DNA from: Clostridium algoriphilum
GTDB taxonomy: Bacteria > Bacillota > Clostridia > Clostridiales > Clostridiaceae
DNA length: 64,000 nt
Direction: 5' to 3'
Assembly: GCF_020443705.1 (NCBI RefSeq)
Contig: NZ_JAIZZK010000006.1
Span: 62,001 to 126,000 of the forward strand
The first letter of the stretch is position 1; each line of letters starts with the position of its first letter. The notes under the pieces were generated by a model that was not told where the DNA came from, made no database searches, and was given only the letters and a program-made list of their open reading frames with translations. Below, piece after piece: positions 34,036-46,321 of the stretch. A program made the translations under genes and the position numbers.

Positions 34036-35001
34036 ATGGAAAATAATTCTGTATTAACACCAATAGAGGTTGCGAAGATACTTAAAATTACAAAGAATAC
34101 GGTTTATGAATTGGTGAAAAGAGGAGAACTTAACTCTTACAGGGTTGGTAACAAGATAAGAATAGAAATGAAGGATATAGACATTTATAAGAATAGATCT
34201 AAGAAAATTCAAAAGTCTAAAGGAAGCGACAATGAGTTAGCTAATGCTTATACAACAATTGTGAATCCATATCAAGCAGAAAAAATTCAAAAAAGTTATG
34301 GCTTCGTTATTTGTGGTCAAGATATCATGCTAGATATATTATCAAGACATTTACAACATCACTCTAAAGGAGTTCAGGCACTTAGGTCCTATGTTGGAAG
34401 TTATGACGGGTTGTATGCTCTTTATCATGGGAATGTCCAGATTGCTACAGCTCATTTATGGGATAGTGAGACCGGGGAGTATAACGTGCCTTATGTAAAA
34501 AGAATGCTTCCTGGAATACCAACGATTATAGTGCATCTTGCTAATAGAATGCAAGGATTTTATGTCCAAAAGGGTAATCCTAAAGGAATAAAAGGATGGG
34601 AAGACTTAAAATGCCCTGGAATTACTATAATAAATCGCGAAATTGGAAGTGGAACAAGGATATTATTAGACGAGCATTTAAAAAAGCTTGGAATAAGTGG
34701 TAATAGTGTAGCTGGATATGAGAGGGAATGTTTTTCACATCTTGCTGTTGCGAGTGTCATTGCAAGAGGCGGAGCAGATGTTGCTATTGGAAATGAAAAA
34801 GCTAGCCAGCAGGTAGCTGAAATTGATTTTATCCCGCTACAAAAGGAAAGCTACGAGCTTGTTATTAAAAAAGAAAATATGGATAAACCACATTTTCAAG
34901 CTGTCCTTGAAATTCTTAAGTCCCAAGAATTTAGACTGGAACTCGAGGGTATTGGTGGATATGATTTAAAAGCTTTGGGCGAAATAACTGCAGAGACATA
35001 A
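34036..35001 (+). CDS. HTH (excisionase-type) plus periplasmic-binding-fold regulator, molybdate side
   Basis: A 321-aa one-component regulator. Residues about 5-55 are an excisionase/MerR-like HTH (LTPIEVAKILKITKNTVYELVKRGEL). Residues about 90-310 are a PBP-like domain (PF12727 type) related to molybdate-binding ModA/MoeA-linked sensors (RGGADVAIGNEKASQQV, then IGGYDL). It is last in an operon with the flavoprotein, and modABC follows downstream behind a terminator and its own promoter. It is the paralogue of the protein at 57304. Molybdate or tungstate sensing is the likely role, by position and fold. Confidence 0.85.
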   Translation: MENNSVLTPIEVAKILKITKNTVYELVKRGELNSYRVGNKIRIEMKDIDIYKNRSKKIQKSKGSDNELANAYTTIVNPYQAEKIQKSYGFVICGQDIMLDILSRHLQHHSKGVQALRSYVGSYDGLYALYHGNVQIATAHLWDSETGEYNVPYVKRMLPGIPTIIVHLANRMQGFYVQKGNPKGIKGWEDLKCPGITIINREIGSGTRILLDEHLKKLGISGNSVAGYERECFSHLAVASVIARGGADVAIGNEKASQQVAEIDFIPLQKESYELVIKKENMDKPHFQAVLEILKSQEFRLELEGIGGYDLKALGEITAET

Positions 35002-35012
35002 TGTAATAATGG

Positions 35013-35050
35013 AGTGACTTAGTATTGGGCTAAATCACTTTTTATTTTAT
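35013..35050 (+). terminator. Terminator before modABC
   Basis: A 10-bp stem with one mismatch (AGTGACTTAG / CTAAATCACT), then TTTTTATTTTATT. It separates the regulator operon from modABC. Confidence 0.75.
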
Positions 35051-35062
35051 TATAAAAAAACA

Positions 35063-35120
35063 TTGAAATTTTTAACATGTTAAATTATAATAAAACATAA
35101 CAAAACATAACAAAACACAA
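35063..35120 (+). promoter_or_regulatory. modABC promoter with a spacer palindrome and repeats at the start site
   Basis: TTGAAA (35063-35068), 17 bases, TATAAT (35086-35091). The spacer holds the perfect 14-bp palindrome TTTAACATGTTAAA (35071-35084). Directly after the -10 box come the direct repeats AAAACATAAC (35092-35101, 35102-35111) and AAAACACAA. Both arrangements suit repression by a metal-responsive regulator. Confidence 0.75.
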
Positions 35121-35188
35121 AGTGAGTTAATTTTAAAATGCATTTTGTTGTGTTTAATCAGTAATATAAAAACTATAGGGGGGAAAAA

Positions 35189-36010
35189 ATGAAAAAGGGA
35201 GTACGTTCTTTACTAGTTATGTTTTTAATAGCATCTACATTGGCAATGGGGGGGTGCGCTCAGAAGGCTAAAACTGCAGAAACAGCAACGCCTACAGCGA
35301 CTCAGAAACCAGTTACATTAACAATTTCTGCTGCAGCGAGTCTAACTGAAGCTATGGGGGAAATAAAAACACTTTATAGCAAGGAGAAACCCAACGTTAC
35401 AATAAATTATAATTTTGGTTCTTCAGGTACATTGCAGCAGCAAATAGAACAAGGTGCTAGTGCTGATTTGTTTTTTTCAGCGGCTACAAAACAGATGAAT
35501 GCACTGCAGAAAAAAGGTTTACTAATTGACAGTACAATGGTTAGTTTATTAGGAAATAGTGTCGTGCTTATAACTAAAAGTGATTCTACACTAGCTATTA
35601 GTGATTTTAAAGATTTGAATAATAGTAAAATTAAGAAGATTGCCTTGGGGGAACCGAAAACTGTTCCTGTAGGTCAATACTCAGAGGAAATATTGACATC
35701 TTTAAAAATTCTTGAAAAAGTAAAAACAAAGGCTGTTTACGGAAAAGATGTTAAGGAAGTTTTATCTTGGGTGGAATCGGGAGATGCAGATGCAGGAATT
35801 GTATATGGTACTGACGCCAAAACTTCTAAGAAAGTAAAAGTTTTAGTTACTGCTGGTAAGGAATTATATAAAAAACCAGTTGTTTATCCAGTAGCAGTAA
35901 TTAAAGCTAGTAAAAATGTAGATGATACAAAGGCGTTTTTAAAGTATTTATCTAGTGATAAAGCAAAAGCAGTATTCGCATCGTATGGTTTTAGTTTTCT
36001 TGTAAAATAA
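35189..36010 (+). CDS. modA: Molybdate-binding lipoprotein ModA
   Basis: A 273-aa ModA. The signal peptide has lipobox MGGC, with the lipidated Cys at residue 23, followed by a Thr/Ala-rich linker. The ModA start VTLTISAAASLTEAMGEI and the conserved NFGSSGTLQQQIEQGASADLFFSA block form the oxyanion site. A strong GGGGGG precedes the ATG. It leads a modABC operon importing molybdate or tungstate for Mo enzymes and, indirectly, for the choice of nitrogenase. Confidence 0.93.
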   Translation: MKKGVRSLLVMFLIASTLAMGGCAQKAKTAETATPTATQKPVTLTISAAASLTEAMGEIKTLYSKEKPNVTINYNFGSSGTLQQQIEQGASADLFFSAATKQMNALQKKGLLIDSTMVSLLGNSVVLITKSDSTLAISDFKDLNNSKIKKIALGEPKTVPVGQYSEEILTSLKILEKVKTKAVYGKDVKEVLSWVESGDADAGIVYGTDAKTSKKVKVLVTAGKELYKKPVVYPVAVIKASKNVDDTKAFLKYLSSDKAKAVFASYGFSFLVK

Positions 36011-36027
36011 GTTAGGAGTTGGAGTGT

Positions 36028-36711
36028 ATGTCAGAATATTCACCATTATGGATTTCCATAAAAACCTCTATAACAGCTACTTTTATAGTGTTTTTCATCG
36101 GAATTGCAGTAGCTTGGTTTATGGCTAGCTATAAAGGACGCGTCAAAGGATTATTAGATGGAATTTTCACATTACCAATGGTGCTACCTCCAACAGTTGT
36201 AGGATTTATATTGCTCTTAATTATAGGGAAAAATTATCCTATAGGAAAGATATTAAGTGGATTTGGAATTAATTTAATATTCACATGGTTTGCTACAGTT
36301 ATAGCTGCAACTGTGGTGGCATTTCCTCTAATGTATAGAACATGTGTAGGTGCTTTTAGTCAAATCGATGTTAATGTTATTAATGCAGCAAGAACCTTAG
36401 GAGTATCTGAGTGGAAGATATTTTGGAAGGTGGCGGTACCACTAGCTTGGCCGGGAATTGCGGCGGGTACAGTACTAGCTTTTGCAAGGGCACTTGGAGA
36501 ATTTGGGGCTACAATAATGGTTGCTGGAAGCATTCCTGGTGAAACGCAAACAATTCCCATTGCAATATATTTTGCTGTGGTAGCAGGAGAAACTGGTAAT
36601 GCTATTAAGTGGGTTGTATTAATATTCATAATATCTTTAACGATTATGGTTGCCAGTGATAAATGGGCCGAGAAGCAAATGTTTTTAGTATCCTCTGCAA
36701 GGAGGAAATGA
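36028..36711 (+). CDS. modB: Molybdate ABC permease ModB
   Basis: A 227-aa permease with about five helices and the EAA loop AARTLGVSEWKIFWKVAVPLAWPGI (split), where ModC docks. ATG 36028 is preferred, with AGGAG at good distance; an upstream TTG is in frame. The gene's TGA overlaps a possible ATG of modC. Confidence 0.92.
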   Translation: MSEYSPLWISIKTSITATFIVFFIGIAVAWFMASYKGRVKGLLDGIFTLPMVLPPTVVGFILLLIIGKNYPIGKILSGFGINLIFTWFATVIAATVVAFPLMYRTCVGAFSQIDVNVINAARTLGVSEWKIFWKVAVPLAWPGIAAGTVLAFARALGEFGATIMVAGSIPGETQTIPIAIYFAVVAGETGNAIKWVVLIFIISLTIMVASDKWAEKQMFLVSSARRK

Positions 36712-36713
36712 TC

Positions 36714-37781
36714 ATGAGCTTAGATGTAAACATTATAAAAAGATTACCAGGATTTGAACTTAGAGTCGATTTTAAGGCGGATAATGACATTTTAGGATTT
36801 CTAGGAGCATCAGGATCAGGAAAAAGCATGACACTGAGGTGTATAGCTGGCATTGAGACCCCAGACAGTGGAAAAATAGTATTAAATGGACGAGTACTGT
36901 TTGATTCAGAAAATAAAATAAATGTGCGTATTAGAGAAAGAAAAGTAGGATTTCTTTTTCAAAATTATGCTCTATTTCCTAATATGACTGTAGAACAAAA
37001 TATTGCTTTTGGGCTCATTAAAAGTATTTCAAAAGTTGAAAAAGAGCATAAAATTAAAAAGAAAATTGTAGATTTGCAGCTTACTGGGATGGAAAAAAGA
37101 TATCCTTATCAACTATCAGGGGGACAACAACAAAGAGTCGCACTTGCAAGAGCTCTGGTTGTGGATCCTGAGATATTACTCCTTGATGAACCTTTCTCAG
37201 CATTAGATGAGCATCTTCGCAATAGTATGATTATACAACTTATGGAGGACCTTAGGTCGTTTAAGGGAACCTCAGTTTTTGTTACACATAATATGGAAGA
37301 AGCATATCAAATATGTAATAACATAATAATTATAGAAGGCGGATGTATTGATGCTAGAGGGCATAAGGATGCTATATTTAATAACCCACCAACACTTTAC
37401 TCTGCAAAGCTAACAGGATGTAAAAATATTTCAAAAGCTAGAAAAATTGGGCCTAATATTATAGAAGCTATTGACTGGGGATGTAAAATTACTTTTAATT
37501 ATGAATTAGAAGATGATATAACATACCTTGGTATAAGGGCTCATTATCTAGAACTTAGTGGAGATGATAAAGTCACAAATACTTTTAATTGTTGGGTTGT
37601 TTTTACCAGTGAGGCTTTATTTAGAATAAAAGTTTATCTTAAATTTACGCGACCTATAGTAGATGAAAAAGATTACCATGTAATGTGGGATATATCTAAG
37701 GAGGAGTGGGATTTAGTGAAACAAAACCCTTTTCCATTAAAAATAAGAATAAATACAGAGAAAGTTATACAAATAAAATAA
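36714..37781 (+). CDS. modC: Molybdate ABC ATPase ModC
   Basis: A 355-aa ATPase. Walker A is GASGSGKSM, the signature is LSGGQQQRVALARAL, Walker B is ILLLDEPFSALD, and a C-terminal TOBE/MOP-like domain of about 110 residues follows, which in this family can bind molybdate for trans-inhibition. ATG 36714 is 8 bases from GGAGG; an ATG at 36708 overlaps the modB stop. A perfect hairpin begins right at the modC stop. Confidence 0.92.
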   Translation: MSLDVNIIKRLPGFELRVDFKADNDILGFLGASGSGKSMTLRCIAGIETPDSGKIVLNGRVLFDSENKINVRIRERKVGFLFQNYALFPNMTVEQNIAFGLIKSISKVEKEHKIKKKIVDLQLTGMEKRYPYQLSGGQQQRVALARALVVDPEILLLDEPFSALDEHLRNSMIIQLMEDLRSFKGTSVFVTHNMEEAYQICNNIIIIEGGCIDARGHKDAIFNNPPTLYSAKLTGCKNISKARKIGPNIIEAIDWGCKITFNYELEDDITYLGIRAHYLELSGDDKVTNTFNCWVVFTSEALFRIKVYLKFTRPIVDEKDYHVMWDISKEEWDLVKQNPFPLKIRINTEKVIQIK

Positions 37782-37826
37782 AATGGTAGCAGGGAGAGGA
37801 CTTTTAGTCATCTCCCTGCTACCATT
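37782..37826 (+). terminator. Hairpin immediately after modC
   Basis: A perfect 16-bp stem (AATGGTAGCAGGGAGA and complement) with a 13-base loop, starting at the stop codon. It lacks a T-tract on the plus strand, so it may protect the mRNA end rather than terminate by itself. Confidence 0.6.
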
Positions 37827-38232
37827 AAAAATACATATTAAAAACAGCAAATCTATGATTGTATTATATACTTACAGATACTGCCTTTCTCTCCTGTAAT
37901 TTATGGTCATTCAATAAAAATAACATTTTATAATATTAAACTACTGAAAGTGTAGACTTACTATACCATCAGTGGTTTTTTATGTGTGTTAAAATATTCT
38001 ATTTAAATTTATCTTAATTGTAAATATGGGTTAAATAATAATTAATTAATCAAAAGTGTACTTTAAAATGAAATTAATTGAAATATTTTTTAAATATATA
38101 TAATTAGATAATTATAAATTTGGTACAAGTCATATCAATTATGAGCTCGTTTTCAATAAAATTTGATTTGAGAAAATTCATCTATGTCAATTGTTAGAAT
38201 TGTTAAAAAAATGATATTTTAACCAAATAGTA
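37827..38232. other. Long AT-rich upstream region of the nitrogenase operon
   Basis: No gene is visible. One structure stands out: 37941-37975 folds as CTACTGA..TCAGTGG with an inner GTGTAG..CTATAC stem, followed by six T (37976-37981), a good terminator. It either ends read-through from modABC or is the expression platform of an unrecognised leader; I do not see a known aptamer upstream of it. Confidence 0.55.
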
Positions 38233-38261
38233 CTTGCATTTATTTAAAATCACCAGTACAA
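38233..38261 (+). promoter_or_regulatory. Sigma-A promoter of the nitrogenase operon
   Basis: TTGCAT (38233-38238), exactly 17 bases, TACAAT (38256-38261). The 5' leader would be about 165 bases. I found no sigma-54 (GG-N10-GC) element before nifH. Confidence 0.65.
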
Positions 38262-38371
38262 TATAACCAATATACAAGTTGGAGTTGTTTAATACTGTTT
38301 AAACCATATTCACACAATGCAAGTAAGGCTGAAATTATTTATTGGCATGTATATTAACTTAAAGTAAATAG

Positions 38372-38397
38372 AGTGAAACATTTAAAACTGTTTCACT
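38372..38397 (+). promoter_or_regulatory. Leader hairpin before nifH
   Basis: A perfect 9-bp stem (AGTGAAACA / TGTTTCACT), 8-base loop, then TTCATTT, within the leader and 37 bases before the nifH ATG. It could be an attenuator or an mRNA-stabilising element. Confidence 0.5.
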
Positions 38398-38410
38398 TTC
38401 ATTTAAATAG

Positions 38411-39256
<846 letters not shown>

Positions 39257-39300
39257 GACATGCAATTCAATCAGTTTGAAGCCTTATTGAATAACATGTC
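39257..39300 (+). promoter_or_regulatory. Hairpin directly after nifH
   Basis: Arms GACATG-caa-TTCAAT and ATTGAA-taa-CATGTC enclose a 14-base loop and begin at the nifH stop. There is no T-tract. Such hairpins behind nifH usually raise the amount of nifH mRNA relative to the downstream genes. Confidence 0.6.
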
Positions 39301-39362
39301 AAAGAAAATATTTTTAAAAGTGTCCATGCTTATTATATCAAATAGTTAGGAGGAGTCAAGAA

Positions 39363-39689
39363 ATGATAATGATAAGGGCTATAATTAGACCAGAAAAAAT
39401 AGGTATTGTACTTTCGGAACTAGTTGATGCAGGTTTCCCTGCAATTACTAAAATAGGTGTAGTTGGTAGAGGTAAGCAAAGAGGATTAAAGGTCGGAGAT
39501 ATACAATATGATGAGATTCCAAAGGAAATGCTTATGATAGCAGTTAGTGATGAGGATAAAGAAGATGTTATAAAAATAATTATGAGAAGTTCAAAAACAG
39601 GTTTAAAAGGTGCTTTTGGAGATGGTAAGATTTTTGTAAGTGCCATAGATGAAGTATATACAATAAGCTCCGGAACTGAAGGTTTATAA
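39363..39689 (+). CDS. nifI1: PII-like nitrogenase regulator NifI1
   Basis: A 108-aa GlnB-like protein. The family opening MIRAIIRPEKIGIVLSEL, a T-loop with variable sequence (about residues 40-58) and GDGKIFVSAIDE (about 87-98) are visible. With NifI2 it switches nitrogenase off after ammonium addition by direct binding, as known in methanogens and some clostridia. Start ATG behind AGGAGG. It lies between nifH and the structural genes, as usual for this type. Confidence 0.93.
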   Translation: MIMIRAIIRPEKIGIVLSELVDAGFPAITKIGVVGRGKQRGLKVGDIQYDEIPKEMLMIAVSDEDKEDVIKIIMRSSKTGLKGAFGDGKIFVSAIDEVYTISSGTEGL

Positions 39690-39701
39690 GGAGGTAAAAA
39701 A

Positions 39702-40085
39702 ATGAAGGAAATTACAGCTATAATTCGAATTGATATGGTTAATAAAACTAAGGATGCCCTTCTTAAAGAGGGCTTCCCCTCTATAACTTGTAAAAAAGTT
39801 ATGGGACGTGGAAAGAAAAAAGTTGCATATGAATTATTTCAACATGTTACATCTGGTGAAATTCTTACTCCTGTAATGGCTGAACAATTATCAGAGCAGC
39901 ATAGACTTATTCCAAAGAGAATGCTTATTATAATTGTAGAAGACATGGATGTTCAAAAGATAATAAAAACTATTATTAAGGTTAACAAAAATGGTAATCC
40001 GGGAAATGGGAAAATATTTGTGACCACTGTAGATGACGCTGTTAGAGTTAGAACAGGTGAAGTTGGAATAGAAGCTATTCAATAA
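39702..40085 (+). CDS. nifI2: PII-like nitrogenase regulator NifI2
   Basis: A 127-aa PII paralogue with a longer T-loop than NifI1 (about residues 40-65, with SGEILTPVMAEQ) and the C-terminal GNGKIFVTTVDDAVRVRTGE. NifI1 and NifI2 form a hetero-oligomer sensing 2-oxoglutarate and ATP/ADP. AAGGAGG precedes the ATG, 12 bases after nifI1. Confidence 0.93.
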   Translation: MKEITAIIRIDMVNKTKDALLKEGFPSITCKKVMGRGKKKVAYELFQHVTSGEILTPVMAEQLSEQHRLIPKRMLIIIVEDMDVQKIIKTIIKVNKNGNPGNGKIFVTTVDDAVRVRTGEVGIEAIQ

Positions 40086-40153
40086 TCTAGTATTTTTTAT
40101 ATATTGCATTTCGAAGCAGGTAATTAAATAAGAAAGATTAAGGAGGTACATGA

Positions 40154-41545
<1,392 letters not shown>

Positions 41546-41546
41546 A

Positions 41547-41885
41547 ATGGAAGATAGAGTTGCAGAAATAGTCTCCTTTATTCAACAAAGATATTTATGG
41601 CAATTTGCTCCACGAACTTGGGATAGAGAAGAAAATATAAATGGTATTTTAGATCAGGCTAGTGAACTTTTAATAGGCCAAGAAGTATCGCTTGACACTC
41701 CAAAAGAAAATTGTTTTTATGCTGATGCAAAGTTTTTCGTTAATGAAATTAAGAGTAAGTTTTTATGGTTAAACGAAATGGATAATGCTCAAAGAAAAGC
41801 ATTAATTAATTCCACAAAAGCAAAAATGATTGAAATAACTATAACAAAATCTCTGAATTTGGAAGTTGATAATCCAAAATATTAG
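41547..41885 (+). CDS. vnfG: Vanadium nitrogenase delta subunit VnfG
   Basis: A 112-aa delta subunit, present only in alternative nitrogenases. Conserved blocks are RYLWQFAPRTWDREENINGIL near the start (split), ENCFYADA, and the C-terminal TITKSLN. It binds the surface of VnfD and is needed for cofactor insertion and activity. It overlaps no gene but starts 1 base after vnfD, so is coupled to it. Confidence 0.93.
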   Translation: MEDRVAEIVSFIQQRYLWQFAPRTWDREENINGILDQASELLIGQEVSLDTPKENCFYADAKFFVNEIKSKFLWLNEMDNAQRKALINSTKAKMIEITITKSLNLEVDNPKY

Positions 41886-41900
41886 ATAAATAAAATATAG

Positions 41901-43343
<1,443 letters not shown>

Positions 43344-43369
43344 AATAACATAATTCAAATAAAAATTTA

Positions 43370-43398
43370 CGGGTATGACTACAAGTTAGTCATACCCG
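43370..43398 (+). promoter_or_regulatory. Hairpin between vnfK and nifE
   Basis: A perfect 11-bp stem (CGGGTATGACT / AGTCATACCCG) with a 7-base loop and no T-tract, 26 bases after vnfK. It is likely to protect the structural-gene mRNA and lower the level of the assembly genes. Confidence 0.6.
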
Positions 43399-43431
43399 AA
43401 TCTATAAAAGTCTAGGTAGGAGGTAGAAGTC

Positions 43432-44958
43432 ATGGATATTTCTGATAGTGTTGTATTTTCCGGCCATTTGGGTGAGCTTTATAAATTGGCTAAGGAAGGA
43501 AAAATAAAAACTAATCTACAAGGTAGTCATACTCGTGCCTGTAAATTCTGGACCGCTATGAAGATTTTGAGTGGTATTAAAAATGCTATAGTTATTGCAC
43601 ATGGTCCAAGTGGTTGTGCTTATGGAGTAAAACAGGCATATAAGCTTACAAACTGCCGTAATAGTGGATCACCTTATGAATCGGTTTTAAGCACAAATAT
43701 AGGAGAAAAAAATATAGTTTATGGTGGGGAAAAAGAATTAAAAGGGGCTATTTTAGAAGTAGATAAAAAATATAAACCTGATATTATCATTGTGGCAACT
43801 AGTTGTGCTACTGGAATTATCGGAGATAATATCGATAGTGTAGTAGATGACCTTAAAGGTGAAATAAATGCTGAGACAATGACAGTACATTGTGAAGGGT
43901 TCTCGGGAGAATATCGAAGTGGCTTTGACTTGGTGTTTAAGGAATTAGTAAAATTAATGGAGCCCCCCACTCCAGAGCTTAAGACTAAATTATCTAAGTC
44001 CGTTAATATTGTAGGCGGCAAGATGGGACCAGAAAGAACCGAGGTAGATACCGATGTAAAGGAGCTAATAAGACTTATTGAAGGTATGGGAGCCAGTGTT
44101 AATTCAGTTATTGCTGGTAATTGCAATTTAGAAGAGCTAAAGAAAGCTCCAAGTGTTGCAGTAAATTGTAGCTTATGTGTTGATATAGGGTATGTCATAG
44201 GTAAAGAAATGCTATCACAATTTGGTACTCCGCTTAACTCGACTATACTTCCGTATGGTATAAGCGCTACTGAAAAATGGATAGAAGGTGCGGCTAAACA
44301 TTTAGGAATGGAAGAAGAAGCTAAGGCTTTAATGGAGAAGGAATATAATAACATTAAGATTGAATTTGAAGAAACTAAAAAGAATCTAGTGGGTAAAACA
44401 GCAATAGTTGAAGGTCACGATGCTGTAAAATCATTAGCTATAGCTCATATGTTAGAGCGAGATTTCGGTATGCGCGTTGTAATATTTAATTTTCATCCTT
44501 GGAGCACAGGGGCAAGGGAAACTAGTATTGATTATCTCTTAGAAACCGGCATAGATCCAGAGATATTAATTACAAAGGGCACACTTGCATTCGGTAGATA
44601 TGAATCTATGAAACAAACAGAAGATGAACTATTGAATTTGATTGGTGGCTTAAGTGCAGAATCAGTGGTTTATTTCGGTTCTTCATTAGCCTTTCCCAAT
44701 ATTCCGTTGGTGGATCTAAATGCAATATTAAATAGACCGAGATTTGGATATAGGGGAGCGTTAAAGGTTGCAAAATGTATAAATACTGCGTTTAAGTATT
44801 CTTTTAGACCACGAAGTTATCTAACTAAAAGAATAGTGTTCCCGAAGAATGCAGGAATGGCATCTGCTTTATCACTAACTCCCAAATTATCAGGTGACTT
44901 ACCTGATTGCACGGTTTATTCAGCAGGTAGGAGGCGAGGAAAATGTATGAACGAATAA
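43432..44958 (+). CDS. nifE: Nitrogenase cofactor scaffold NifE-like (VnfE role)
   Basis: A 508-aa NifE/D-family protein. Conserved Cys are in TRACKFWTA, PSGCAYG and TSCATGIIGD, and HCEGFSG is the usual NifE block. NifEN receives the NifB-co precursor and completes the cofactor. A C-terminal extension of about 50 residues rich in Pro/Arg/Ser follows the normal end. The last 16 bases overlap the next gene. As the only E/N pair in a V-nitrogenase operon it probably builds FeV-co; vnfE would be an equally fair name. Confidence 0.88.
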   Translation: MDISDSVVFSGHLGELYKLAKEGKIKTNLQGSHTRACKFWTAMKILSGIKNAIVIAHGPSGCAYGVKQAYKLTNCRNSGSPYESVLSTNIGEKNIVYGGEKELKGAILEVDKKYKPDIIIVATSCATGIIGDNIDSVVDDLKGEINAETMTVHCEGFSGEYRSGFDLVFKELVKLMEPPTPELKTKLSKSVNIVGGKMGPERTEVDTDVKELIRLIEGMGASVNSVIAGNCNLEELKKAPSVAVNCSLCVDIGYVIGKEMLSQFGTPLNSTILPYGISATEKWIEGAAKHLGMEEEAKALMEKEYNNIKIEFEETKKNLVGKTAIVEGHDAVKSLAIAHMLERDFGMRVVIFNFHPWSTGARETSIDYLLETGIDPEILITKGTLAFGRYESMKQTEDELLNLIGGLSAESVVYFGSSLAFPNIPLVDLNAILNRPRFGYRGALKVAKCINTAFKYSFRPRSYLTKRIVFPKNAGMASALSLTPKLSGDLPDCTVYSAGRRRGKCMNE

Positions 44959-46280
44959 AATTTGAAGATAGCAAGTATAGTAAAGATCCAGTTTTAGGTT
45001 GTGCACTTGAAGGTGTAGCTAGCATTATAGCCGGGATTGAAGATGTAAGTGTTGTGATTCATTCTCCTCAAGGCTGTGCTGCAACGGTTGCTAGTGCATA
45101 TGATGCTCATGAAATTGATTTCACGAAACGAAAAATAGGATGTACTCGTCTTTTTGAATCAGATATTATAATGGGAGCAACGCAAAAATTACAAGATATG
45201 ATAAAAGAGGCCGACGTTGCATTTAAAACTAAGGTCATGTTTGTGGTTGGAACATGCTCAGCGGATATTATTGGTGAAGATATAAATGCTATATGCAAAA
45301 ATATGCAGCCAGAAATTAGTGCAAAACTAATACCTATCATGGCAGGTGGTTTTAGAGGCAATAGTTATGATGGCATGGATATAGGTCTTGAAGCTTTATT
45401 CCCATTTATAAAAAAAGAAGAATCAAAAGAAGTTAAAACTGTTAATATTATAGCTCCTCAGGCAAATTTAAATCCTACTTGGTGGGCAGATTTAAAATGG
45501 GTTAGTAGAATATTAGAATATTTAGGTATTAATGTACAATGCGTAATAGCTCATAATACATCTTTAAGTGAACTAGAAGTTGCAGGCATAGCATCTGCAA
45601 ATATTCTTTTAAGTCATGATGTCGGCTATAAGTTTGCGCAAAAGATGCAGGATATACATGGAATACCTTTAATTCTTGCAGATATTCCACTACCGATAGG
45701 TATGAAAAATACAACTGGGTGGCTAACAGCACTTGGAAAATATTTTGATGTTGAGGAAAAGGTACAGCAAATAATAGAAAAAGGTGAGGAATTTGTTGTT
45801 GAAATTCTTCGAAAGAGAGCATTAATGATTATTCCAAGATATCGTAATTGTAGAGTTGCAATATCTGCAGATGCCACCATTGGAATTGGTCTTGTGAGAA
45901 TGCTTTTTGAGGAACTTGAGATGATTCCTGAATTATTGTTGTTTAAATCTGATATGCCAGAATCACAAAAGATCCTTGAGAGAGAATTAGATGATCTAGG
46001 GATTTCGCCTAAAGTAGCATTTTCTATTGATGGTTATCAGATAAAAAAGGCATTAGCAGATATAAAGGTTGATGCAGTCGTTGGGTCAGCCTGGGAGAAA
46101 TACATAGCGGAAGAAGTAGGAATAAAAATAGATTTTGATGTATTAAATCCCACAAATAGAGATGTTTATGTTGATAAGGAATATTTCGGATATGAAGGTA
46201 TGCTAAATATTTTAGAGGTTTTTGCAAATGATTGGGAACGTGCATTTCGTTCAAAAGAAATAAATTGGAAAGAGTGTTAG
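44943..46280 (+). CDS. nifN: Nitrogenase cofactor scaffold NifN-like (VnfN role)
   Basis: A 445-aa NifN/K-family protein, partner of the NifE-like subunit. Cys in VLGCALEG, PQGCAAT and GTCSADIIGED line up with cluster-binding positions of the family. Unlike C. pasteurianum, where nifN and nifB are fused, this protein ends normally and nifB is a separate gene 41 bases on. The ATG lies inside nifE (TGTATGAACGAATAA), giving tight coupling. Confidence 0.88.
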   Translation: MYERIKFEDSKYSKDPVLGCALEGVASIIAGIEDVSVVIHSPQGCAATVASAYDAHEIDFTKRKIGCTRLFESDIIMGATQKLQDMIKEADVAFKTKVMFVVGTCSADIIGEDINAICKNMQPEISAKLIPIMAGGFRGNSYDGMDIGLEALFPFIKKEESKEVKTVNIIAPQANLNPTWWADLKWVSRILEYLGINVQCVIAHNTSLSELEVAGIASANILLSHDVGYKFAQKMQDIHGIPLILADIPLPIGMKNTTGWLTALGKYFDVEEKVQQIIEKGEEFVVEILRKRALMIIPRYRNCRVAISADATIGIGLVRMLFEELEMIPELLLFKSDMPESQKILERELDDLGISPKVAFSIDGYQIKKALADIKVDAVVGSAWEKYIAEEVGIKIDFDVLNPTNRDVYVDKEYFGYEGMLNILEVFANDWERAFRSKEINWKEC

Positions 46281-46321
46281 GTAAAGCATAGAAACATACT
46301 TAAAAAGTTGAGGTGAAAATT

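Noticed and set aside
35092-35120. CRISPR or satellite-type repeat
   Set aside because: Only two to three 10-base units at a promoter; regulatory repeats are the simpler reading. I saw no CRISPR array, IS element or integrase in the window.
37827-37981. Molybdenum-cofactor riboswitch upstream of the T6 hairpin
   Set aside because: I could not identify the conserved Moco aptamer blocks; only the terminator-like hairpin is supported.
43719-44354. Minus-strand ORF of 211 codons inside nifE
   Set aside because: It is antisense to conserved NifE sequence; Ser/Leu/Pro-rich composition is typical of shadow frames.
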